Origin: Neoscytalidium dimidiatum
Taxonomy: Eukaryota > Ascomycota > Dothideomycetes > Botryosphaeriales > Botryosphaeriaceae
Assembly: GCA_037367355.1 (NCBI GenBank)
Contig: CM074706.1
Location: 744,001-808,000, forward strand
Direction of reading: 5' to 3'
Length of the DNA: 64,000 nucleotides
Under the pieces are notes generated by a model. The model was not told where the DNA came from. It did no database searches and worked only from the letters and a program-made list of their open reading frames with translations. Position numbers and translations under genes: made by a program. Positions within the stretch are counted from its first letter, which is position 1; each line of letters begins with the position of its first letter. Below, one piece after another: positions 55,662 to 64,000 of the stretch.

Positions 55662-57484
55662 GCTCACAGCAGCCGGGCACACATGATGACTTTGGACCGT
55701 CTCATTGAAGCCAACTCTACAACGGTTCGATGATTTTCTTCGCGTTCGTGACCATCAAACGGATGTGATAGAGAAGTTACCCCGGATGGAAATGGTTGGC
55801 GAGTTCACACGAGGCGTACCTTCCCCAGTCCGTGCATCTCAGCATTTCCAGCCGGAGTTTTCTGATACGGGGATTTTTGAAAGATCGAGAGGCATGGCTT
55901 CATTCAATGCTCCATTATGAGGTAAGCGGTGCTCTAATCGAAGCAAACAACCTACCAGTCATCAAGAGGGAATACCCCACGAGGTTGCCAAAAACGAGGA
56001 ATTAATGCCAAAAAGGAAGGTCACCAGATAGATTCAGGCAATTCCAGCGGCCTGCGACACAGGTGTGACTACAGTATCATCCTGACTCAACATTGGGATG
56101 GCAATATTTCGGTCGTGGGCCGATTATCTCGTGGGATCGGGGCGGCTTCAGTCAGTTGACGTCCTCACCTCCATCAGAGTTTTGGGCTGAAAGCCAGGTG
56201 CTGGAGAATCTGGCAATGGCAAGCGAAATGAAGAGACAGGTACTAGTGGCTATTTTGGGTTGGAAGCGTGACCAACTATGTCTGGCATCCACGCGTGCAG
56301 ATCTGGGTCCACCATGACAGGCCCACCGTCAGCTTATCCTCAACGCCTCTCACAGCCTTACCCCACACATGACTAGCGAGGAAAGGGCCAGAACTGGCAC
56401 GAGTAAGGTGCTGTGGAAACACTGAAGGAAGTCTGGCCTGACACGAGGTCGGCCATCATAGTGTCACCACCTTTGAGCACTCATAGTAGTAGTCCGGACG
56501 AAGGTAGTCGGACCGTCTGCATAGGAGTGATTTCTGTGGGCTATACGTACGTTTCTGGTGAACACTCGTAGTAACATATTCACAGGACCAGCAGACATGT
56601 ATATACGGAGGCCCATAGAAGCGCGACAAGCTTAAAATTGTAAATTGTCTGCAGCTGGAATGGGCAAATGCACGCCATCACCATCGCTCACCTTGTTTTG
56701 AAACTGTAGGAACCCACGGCACCGAGACTTCGGACCTTCGACTGGTTTGCCGAATTCGCCGATCCCAGGCCCAGACATTGGTGATGCAGGACGAGTCGAC
56801 AAGCAAGGCCTCCAGCTTACGAGCTTAGGCGGCCAAGCTTTCTAGGCGCTTGCTTGGCAGGATCTGCATCAGGCCAGACTCCTTTTCCCCCGGATTGTTC
56901 CCACCCGCCAACCCGAGCCTGCCTGAATGCTTGTCGGAACCTCGCGGAACATGCAGGAACTCGTATCTGGTAGGCCAGCGCACTGCCCTGAACGTGCACA
57001 CCCCGGAAACAGCCCTTCCCTATCCGTTAAAGATAGCTGGTGACGTAAAACGGGAGTCTTCGGTACGAGCCGGGGGTTACTTGCAGTGAGGCTCTCCACT
57101 AATCCATGTTACTGACTTCGGTTTAGGGCCCCAGCACACTCGGCTTTCCCTAAACGTATAGCCAGTGGTGTCAGAGACCCCAGGAATCTCGTATACCTCT
57201 TGTTCCAAGCCGGAGTTTCGGATGCATCATGAGGCTCACGTTGCTGTCCATTTCCATGACTCGGGTGTCCGGCGAGACGTGAAGACATCCAGCGAAATTG
57301 CGGTCAGGATGAGGTTGCCTTCAGGATTACGGTCTCTCCAAAGGGACAGCGGCAACATGATGCTCGCATGTTTCGCAGCAAATGAGTGTGGAACCGGTCA
57401 CCGACTGACTGAGCTATGTTTCAACACTCGGACGAACGCTGAGCTGGTCCATGAGGGGAGAAACAGACACCGTGAGCATGACAA

Positions 57485-57501
57485 CCAATGCAATATAAAA
57501 G
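57485..57501 (+). promoter_or_regulatory. CCAAT and TATA boxes of SSP2
   Basis: CCAAT at 57485-57489 and TATAAAAG at 57494-57501, the TATA lying about 120 bases upstream of the SSP2 ATG. The leader that follows is C/A-rich with a (CAT)n run, a pattern of inducible, strongly transcribed fungal genes. Confidence 0.65.
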
Positions 57502-57617
57502 GGACCATGAACGCTCATGGTGGCCATCATCATCATCATCGGCATCAGCATCTTCACTTCTGAACACAAAGCCTCTCACCACTCTTCTCACCACTCCAAA
57601 CCCCAAAATCCACCAAA

Positions 57618-58087
57618 ATGCGCTTCTTCGCTGCTATCTCCTTCGCCGCTGCGGCTCTCTTCACGTGAGCAGAATCCGCTGGGAGATTATCTCCCCTTCT
57701 GTCTGACCGGCAGCTGACTCGATCATAGCACCGGCCTTGCCGCCTCCCACTCGGCCTGTGCCTGCCAGGTTGCCTCTGACCGCGGTACCAATGATGATGC
57801 TACCACTGCCATGTGCAAGTACATTGGTGGCGAGATGAGTAAGTCGACACTGCCTCCAGGAAGAACAGTTACTAACTCATATCAGCCAGCACCCCTCAGA
57901 ACGCCCTGTACCCTGGCAAATACGTAAGTCTAGCCAACTGTATGCACATCGGATGGTGCCATGCTGACATCAACGCGAACAGTGCCAGGGCATCAACGGC
58001 CACGAGCTCGGCGGTGACGCTGTCTACAGTGCCTGCCGTCAGCAGAAGTGCGGCGCGAGCTACTGCCAGGATTCTACTTGCGTCTAA
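57618..58087 (+). CDS. Small secreted eight-cysteine protein (SSP2), 4 exons
   Basis: CDS join(57618..57664, 57729..57838, 57886..57923, 57983..58087), 99 residues, all joints in frame. Signal peptide MRFFAAISFAAAALFTTTGL with predicted cleavage near GLAAS. The mature ~78 residues hold eight Cys: SACACQV, TAMCKYIGGEM, YPGKYCQGINGHE, YSACRQQKCGASYCQ and a final STCV, enough for four disulphides. Introns are 64, 47 and 59 nt with GTGAGC, GTAAGT and GTAAGT donors and CATAG, ATCAG and AACAG acceptors. Exon 3 is only 38 nt. Fungal antifungal proteins and plant-pathogen effectors share this size and Cys density, but I cannot assign a family; function unknown. Strong TATA and CCAAT boxes precede it. 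It is convergent with the P450 gene. Confidence 0.82.
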
Positions 58088-58380
58088 GCTCGAGCGATTT
58101 CATCAGAGTGGTAGAGGAGAGGGGATGGTCATTAGAAGGGAGGGGATGGTTTTGTTTCGATCCGGATCTCTACATCGCCGGCTTTAATTGTAGAGATCTA
58201 GTGCGCATTAGTGTGTTAATATTACTCATTCCCTATTAAAATCTTCGCAAATGAGGATCTAGGTGCTTCCAAGAGCAGAGCACTATCGGCGGTGCTGGTC
58301 TGATGGTCTGATATCTTGAAAGCATCATTTGCTCGCATTGTCAAGTCAACAGTAGTGATTTGAAAGCACTCCCAAGCTAA

Positions 58381-60097
58381 CTACACAGGTGCTAAAGAAA
58401 CATGCAATCCCTCCCTCGGCTTGATGGTAACCGCGCCAGATACAGTGACGCGTCCGTCATCTCCCTTAAGCCTCCGTGCCTCGCATTTACCAAAAATAGC
58501 GGCCAGCACGCATCTCAGTTCAGCCTTTGCAAAGTCCCGGCCAATGCAAGCCCTTTGTCCGTGCAGGAAGGTGATCTCACAGTAATTGCTTTCGGCTCCT
58601 CCGTTCTTGTTTGGCCTCTTGGATCCGTCGGGAAGCTGGTCGATCCATCGTTCGGGACGGAATCGGTGGGCATCGGGACCCCAAAAACCAGGGTTGCGGT
58701 TGATACTCCAAGGGCTGAGAACGATCCAAGTGCCGCTTGGCACGGCAGTGCCGGCAACTGTCGTATCTCTTATGGCCTCGCGTAGTGTTGCGGGGACAGC
58801 TGGGAAAAGACGGAGCACCTCTTCACAGACACCATTCAGGTACGGCAGAGATTCAATCAGGCTGTACACCGGAGCCTCTTCAGCGGCCAGTCCTCCACTC
58901 TCGCCCACAGATGGGATAGCACCGCGGATCTCGTCACGGAGAATCTTCTGGTAGTGCTTGTACTCGGGTAAGGTGAGAAGATGGAAGGCCCAGCTCATGG
59001 ATGACGCGGTGGTCTCGTGCCCGGCGGCAATGAAGGTGAGCATCTGATCGACCAGCTCCTGCCTGCTGAATTCGTTGCTTGCGATGATGTTGCCCAGAAT
59101 GTCGGAGTCTTTGAGGCTGATTCCGTCGCTTTCCGCGTCTGCAAGCTTGGCTTGTTTCTCGTCAAGAATCTCCTCACATACCTTTCTTAGGTATGCACTC
59201 TCTGTTCCCATCACCTTGTTGGCCTTCACGGGAAAGAGACCTGCAATGAACGTAGGAAGGATCAAGTTCAGGCCAAAGAAGACAACCATGTGAGGCTCCG
59301 GATCGAGAATGGACAGAAATGACTTGGCAACTTGATGTTCCTGAGTGACAAGAGAGTTGAAGTTACGGGACAGGGCTGCAGTGCCAATGACATCCAAGGC
59401 AAGGCGTGAAGCCCAGCCACTCACTTCGATTCGGCCTTTCTGGCGTGACTGCTCAGCCATCTGATTGACGAGGATTCCCGCCTGCTCCCACATGGTCGGG
59501 TAGAGAGCACGGATGTTCTTGATATTGAACGCAGGCGTCAGGGCCTTTCTCTGGCGCTTGTGGGCGTTCCCCTCTGTTGTGATCAACCCAAAGCCGATGA
59601 CACGTGCAAGGAATGCCCGCAAGCCCCAAGGCTTCACGAAGTCGTACGTGTTGGTGGACATGACATCACGCAAAGCTGTTGGGGACACCGGGTAGATGAG
59701 TGTGAAGCCAAAGCCCAGAGTGGTGCGTATCCTGAGTAGGTCTGTGCGGGGGTGTTCCTGCATCCATCGCAGGACTGTCTCCCCGCGTGGTGTCTCAGTG
59801 ACGAGTTTCATCGAAGACAATACCTGCATGAGCATGAGCATGCAACAAGACCCGAGTTGCGGAGGTTGCTACCTTGATCGTTGGAACATGCCGCAGTGGG
59901 CTCCGGAAATAAGGGTAGACGTATGCATCGTCCAGGAAGAAGGCGAGGATGCTGAGCACCGCAGAAATGCCTTTGATATGTGCTTGTACGTTCTGCGGGA
60001 GGAGATCCCAGAGAAGTCTGGTCGAGCACCACCAAATACTGGCGGAGAAAAAAGCTATTTTGGAGAAGAAGAGGATGAATTCGAGGAAGGGCTGCAT
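58381..60097 (-). CDS. Microsomal cytochrome P450, 2 exons
   Basis: Haem monooxygenase; substrate unknown. CDS complement(58381..59823, 59873..60097), 555 residues; the 49-nt intron has GTAGCA donor and TGCAG acceptor, joining PTIK to VLSSMKLVTE. A hydrophobic N-terminus (FLEFILFFSKIAFFSASIWW and a second segment GISAVLSILAFFL) anchors it in the ER. Core motifs: C-helix region GNAHKRQRKALTPAFN, I-helix FIAAGHETTASSMSWA, ExxR as EEVLRLFPAVPA, the PERF-type FRPERW, and the haem loop FLHGQRACIG with the thiolate Cys at about residue 501. The usual proline-rich hinge and first beta segment look short at the splice joint. The family assignment within fungal CYPs is left open. It stands next to small secreted protein genes rather than in a recognisable biosynthetic cluster. 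Confidence 0.9.
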
Positions 60098-61990
60098 TGT
60101 GGATGATTTGCATAGACGCAGTAGAGTCGAATACGTTCCTTCTCTTTATCGTAAATGGTTGCCTGGACTTTTCTCGTACGGCCGTACCCCACAGACTGGC
60201 AGTAATTGGAATTAAGCTTTGTTTTTTATTTCAGAAGGGAAAGCTTGCGCGTACGCGTGTTGATCCCCAACATTGTGCCTCGGCGCGTTCATGTGAGCGC
60301 CTCAAGTTATTGCTGCAGCCAAATATCACATGTTTCAGCCCACATCCGCTCCCGAGGGGGAGGGGGATTCTTGGTTGATCTCTCTTTCCTGTTGAACACC
60401 TGCCAAGGGCTTAACCTTACACGGTTTGTAGATGATTTCTCCGGCCTTCCGGCTGTTTCTACAACGTCTTCATGGGGTTTACGCTTCACTTTCCGGGTCT
60501 GAATTAGCAGTCTGTGTTGATTGTCTTCGTGTTGTGATTCTGGGCGGTGCTTTGCCGCCTCGTAGCTGTCTTCCAGTCACTGAAATGCGACCTCGAGAGA
60601 TTCACCAGGCCGAATCAGTGCAGTTCTGCCTTCTGAAATCTCATCTCCCATAGAAGGGCCTTGCTGACTCGCTGCTTTGTGCGCGGGAGTCTCTTGAATG
60701 GACGGTAAGTTTACGAGCTCCGCTGAAGAGTACATGAGCATTGCTTGTGATCGTGTCGTCATCAATGCTGATTAGATAATTGACTTTCCTATCTGTAAGA
60801 AACGGTTTAGTTAATGTTCGGCGATATGCTGTATTGGGATGCTATTAACCTAATGCCTTCCTAGTAGACGACTACTTTTTTTTCGACGACCTAGCTCCAG
60901 AATAATGCGATTAGAAATAATGATCCACAGGATTGCGGTGAAACAATTGGGCAAATAAAGTGCTTACCATGATGATAGTTTCGAGTTGGATAATCGTCTC
61001 GAAGTTAACATTCGGTTCGGAGTGGACAACAGTTGTTACTTGGGGGATTGAAGATATCCTGAAGCCGATGAATGTGATCAGGATACTCAAAACTATCCCG
61101 ACGTCGATTACTGTAAATGCGACGCTTGTCCCGGATTGGATAATTGTAAGAGTCAGATTCGGAGTCTAAAGCGCGGGATTGGTGTTCTATTTCTAGGAGT
61201 TAGTGAGGCCTCAAGAAAATAGGAAGAGATACCGAAGCTCTGCCCAGGGAACGGTAGGATACAGATTTGGTCTTAACTGATTTACAAAGTGGCCAAGCCG
61301 CAGCCCGAGGTTTCGGAGGGGATGATCCCAACAAAAACAGCAACAGTGGCTACGGCAATACCCACTGCATCGATAACAACGGAAGAGAAAAGACCGTTAA
61401 AAGGCTCGCAACGAATTTGTAGGTGCTCTTAGCATTATTCAATGGCTCACCAAGAACACGGCTAATCATTTAGTAACTTGTCCGGGGCTATGCTGTGTAT
61501 GCCGACAGTCTCGTCACGGAATGGGCCATTGCAGAGACTGCCGAAACCCTTCTTGGAATTGCGAGCAAGTCAGAAAGCCGACAGATACACACGTCGGCTG
61601 CGCCTGCCCTGTTGTCGGAGGAGAATTCTTCAGAGACATTTATGATGGCGCTTCAAGCCAAGCTCACAGTCATAGTGAAACCACTCGACAAAACGAGATC
61701 GAGATTTCGTGTCTATAAGACACGGTCGCCTCCTTAAAGAGGAGTGTAGAGCACAATAATGAAGACAATCGTTTCTATGATGAGAGACTTGGAGAGAGCT
61801 AATTTCCTTCGTGGTCTGGATAAGGCGGTCATGAAGGCAGGCATGAATGGGCTCCACGCCGTCGTTGACAATCAGCAAGAACAGCTTGATACGCTCCAAG
61901 GCGAGCGAGGCCGATCACATCGGGGAGTGTATCGCTCCTGTGGAGAAAGGCATTACCGCATCCGAGGATGGATGTATGACCAGGGCAGAG
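60098..61990. other. Gene-poor accessory sequence downstream of the P450 promoter
   Basis: P450 promoter followed by AT-richer sequence without a confident gene. A Cys-rich plus-strand reading (61479-61718) containing GMGHCRDCRNPSWNCEQ and VGCACPVVGGEFF, and a second short frame from 61759 (MKTIVSMMRDLERANFLRG), look protein-like but are unrecognised; they may be remnants of a decayed gene. A partial direct repeat of TTGGATAAT(C/T)GT...TTCGGAGT occurs at about 60987 and 61136. Confidence 0.4.
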
Positions 61991-62125
61991 TGTTGTAACT
62001 GGTGTCGTGTTGTAGCAAACCTCGTAAGTAACTTTCATTCGTTGTGTCTGTTCCGTCTCTCCTCTGAGAGAGAGCGGATGAGCTAAAATACCCAGCGGCG
62101 CTAGCGCCGTGCTAAGCGCACCTGC
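61991..62125 (-). mobile_element. MITE-like repeat, copy L (inverted orientation)
   Basis: 135-bp copy of a short repeat, oriented opposite to copies R and C. The outer end TGTTGTAACTGGTGT resembles the terminal inverted repeat TGTTATGGCAGGTGT of copy R. The core 14-bp perfect palindrome CGGCGCTAGCGCCG is at 62096-62109, and GGAACAGACA...ACGAAT (read on the minus strand) is shared with copy C. The inner end stops at CACCTGCT, directly where copy R begins. No open frame; would be non-autonomous. Confidence 0.65.
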
Positions 62126-62264
62126 TGTTATGGCAAGTACGCTTAGTACGCTTAGCGCGGCGCTAGCGCCGCTGGGTAGTTTAGCTCCTTCGCTCTCTTC
62201 CAAACGAAGACCAGACAACGAGTACAGATGCATACGAGTTTTTGCTCCAACACCTGCCATAACA
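62126..62264 (+). mobile_element. MITE-like repeat, copy R, with terminal inverted repeats
   Basis: 139-bp copy bounded by TGTTATGGCAAGT at the left and ACACCTGCCATAACA at the right, inverted repeats of about 12 bp with one mismatch. It carries the palindrome CGGCGCTAGCGCCG at 62158-62171, then CTGGGTAGTTTAGCTCCT shared exactly with copy C. It abuts copy L head-to-head, so L and R form a ~270-bp imperfect palindrome. Contains no coding capacity. Confidence 0.7.
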
Positions 62265-62932
62265 CAGAGCATATAGTCCACGCCGGAGTCCGTCTCGAGA
62301 TAGATGTAGTAGTCGATTCGAGTAACCTTGAAGCCCTCACCGAGAGAGAAATTAACCCCAACCTCAGCAAAGAGCTCGTACACGACCTCTGTCGTATAGC
62401 TCACGCTGGAAGAGATACCCCAGTCCACGCCGGGGAAGATATTCTAGCCCTGACAGGGAGTCACGAGATTCCCGTAGGAGCCGTCATAGGCCGTGATAGA
62501 TACTTGAATCGCCATTGAGATATTTCTCTTAAACCAGCCTCGTCGGAAAATTCCGGGTGAACTTCACCGCAAGTAACGGGAACAGGTTTCTGTTACCGCC
62601 TTACTTGGGAGGTCTGTAGAAAAAAAAAGAGAATAAGAACCCCCTTCCAACTCTCAGGCTGGCCTAGCCAGAGAAGGACCGAGCTCCTTGTAAGGCGGCC
62701 CAGGCGCAGAAGATCGGATTTGCTTACAAGCTGATCTCGCCGGAAGGTTCTGGATTAGCTTTACAGCAGCTAACCGAGACACATCTTTGTGAAAGCCCTA
62801 CCTGTGAGCCCTGTAGAAACATAGGGTTGGAGGGAAAAAGATAGTGCCTAATCGGTGTTGTAGACAGTGAAATGAAGGACGCCGGCGAGGAGCTCGCACT
62901 TCTGCATAGTGCTGGTGATCAGTAGCCGTTGC
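62265..62932. repeat. Interval with an ungapped diverged duplication
   Basis: Between MITE-like copies R and C. Segments 62539-62622 and 62736-62819 align over 84 bases without gaps at roughly 69 percent identity by my count; most differences are transitions (C/T, G/A). An A9 tract follows the first unit. No gene. Confidence 0.55.
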
Positions 62933-63050
62933 TGTTATGGCAGGCACGCTTAGCGCGGCGCTAGCGCCGCTGGGTAGTTTAGCTCCTACGCTCTCTCAAG
63001 ACGGAACAGACAACAACGAATAAAAGTACTTACGAGGTTTTGCTCCAACA
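62933..63050 (+). mobile_element. MITE-like repeat, copy C (right end missing)
   Basis: 118-bp copy in the same orientation as copy R. It starts TGTTATGGCAGGCACGCTTA, has the palindrome CGGCGCTAGCGCCG at 62956-62969 and ends TTTGCTCCAACA. The following bases (GTTGCGATCA) do not match the expected CCTGCCATAACA terminus, so the right end is lost or mutated. Confidence 0.65.
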
Positions 63051-64000
63051 GTTGCGATCAACCTTTCCGAAGGAATCGGGAGACGTTGAAGCCAAGACGA
63101 GCTCTAAAGCAGATGGAAAATATTAAAGAAGCGTCATTGTCATACTATAGTAATGGCACTCATCACCTCTTACGCAATTAGTATCTTGATTCATGGGCAG
63201 TTTGAGCAGTCGTCCGGACGTAAATGTTGACTTTACCGGTGACATCTAAGCCCTGATGACCGTTTCAACTGCCTTTGTGATGGAATAGCTATTGCAACCC
63301 GAACCTGCATGCCGCCTCCAAATGTTCCGCCTCAGAGGCTTTGTGAGAATTTGAGACTTTGCGTAGATGAAGTGGAAGCAGCTATCTGGACGCAGACGTG
63401 CAAGAAGAATCGTGACTCTCACTTTCGAACGGCTACATCAAGCCCTCGTGACCATCCGTTTCCTGTTGCAATACTGTGGAAACTGCCGTGGTACCGTAGC
63501 TCGTAGCGAACGCTATCGGAGGTTGAGCAATCTCCGCAGTAGTCGTTATGACATTGATCAACAAGGAGCATCAGGAACGACGGCGAGCTGCGCAGTCCGG
63601 AAGTGGAACATCGGCCCGTGGGGAATGAGAGCCCAGCAGGCAGAGTAAAGATATCGTTCGAGGCGAGATAAATAACTGGCCAGTTGTCCTTCCGCCTCGA
63701 GCGGAGATTTGCTCCTCGGCTGCGGCACCAATGAGCTTAACCATTATGCCCTTAATAGTCACTGCTTGTCGAACACCTGCTCCGCACGGATAGCAGCCCA
63801 TTTTCTGGCCTCGATGGTCGTAACTCTCTTGCAGGTGGCGGCCGTATCGTCGCGAAATGTCAGGGGATTTGCGTACCCCTCACATTCCGAGTTGAGTCCC
63901 GTGCAGGCATCGCATTGTGGCTTTTGCTCATCGCAATGTCGTCATCCAGGCCAGAGATGATGGTAAACGAATAGCCTTTGACTAACCTTAACGCGGCGAC
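63051..64000. other. Gene-poor sequence at the window end
   Basis: No recognisable gene on either strand; short frames only. Continuation beyond the window could show whether this is a transposon-rich or subtelomere-like block. Confidence 0.4.

Larger units (their letters stand above)
55568..57617. other. 2-kb divergent intergenic region between the two small secreted protein genes
   Basis: Carries both promoters of SSP1 (-) and SSP2 (+). Beyond the two TATA boxes no open frame over about 130 codons stands out and no domain is visible. A (CAT)n run at about 57526-57541 lies in the presumed SSP2 leader. Confidence 0.5.

Noticed and set aside
61829..62428. 199-codon minus-strand frame across the MITE-like pair
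   Set aside because: It runs through the palindromic repeats; the hydrophobic Ala/Leu stretch comes from repeat sequence, not from a conserved protein.

Overview
The window is nuclear DNA of a filamentous ascomycete (Pezizomycotina), most likely a dothideomycete. The evidence is the gene set (an AA11-type chitin LPMO, FMP27, Bre2/CclA, ENP1, an alternative NADH dehydrogenase, an aromatic amino acid decarboxylase), short GT-AG introns (mostly 46-75 nt, often with a CTAAT/CTGAC branch sequence) and a moderately GC-rich composition. The class-level placement is inference from style, not from a marker tree. I see no rRNA, tRNA, CRISPR array or bacterial-type operon.

Layout. 0.6-2.7 kb: secreted GH37 trehalase (-). 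3.8-5.3 kb: old yellow enzyme-type flavin oxidoreductase (-). 7.1-7.8 kb: eIF1A (+). 8.3-9.5 kb: GTP cyclohydrolase II (-). 10.2-11.6 kb: secreted AA11-like LPMO (-). 13.7-22.6 kb: a single 8.85-kb open frame for the lipid-transfer protein FMP27 (-). 24.4-25.4 kb: WW-domain/glycine-zipper protein (-). 26.9-28.3 kb: PQ-loop vacuolar amino acid transporter (-). 30.2-31.3 kb: unidentified membrane protein (-). 32.0-33.9 kb: external NADH dehydrogenase (-). 35.1-36.5 kb: acyl-CoA thioesterase (-). 37.3-39.4 kb: Pho80-type cyclin (-). 39.4-44.8 kb: a GC-rich, microsatellite-rich gene desert. 44.8-45.8 kb: mitochondrial ribosomal protein uL15m (-). 48.0-49.7 kb: aromatic-L-amino-acid decarboxylase (-). 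50.6-50.7 kb: a 38-residue cysteine-rich protein (-). 51.1-54.7 kb: divergent pair BRE2 (-) and ENP1 (+).

From about 54.7 kb the character changes to accessory sequence: two small secreted cysteine-rich protein genes split into five and four exons, a microsomal P450, and then almost 4 kb of gene-poor sequence with inverted-repeat (MITE-like) copies and an old diverged duplication. This is the least conserved and most interesting part of the window.

The housekeeping genes are independent units and do not form an obvious pathway cluster. Exon joints below were derived by hand from GT/AG sites, reading-frame continuity and family conservation. All joined CDS lengths are multiples of three. Three small genes (38, 116 and 99 residues) only appear after such splicing.
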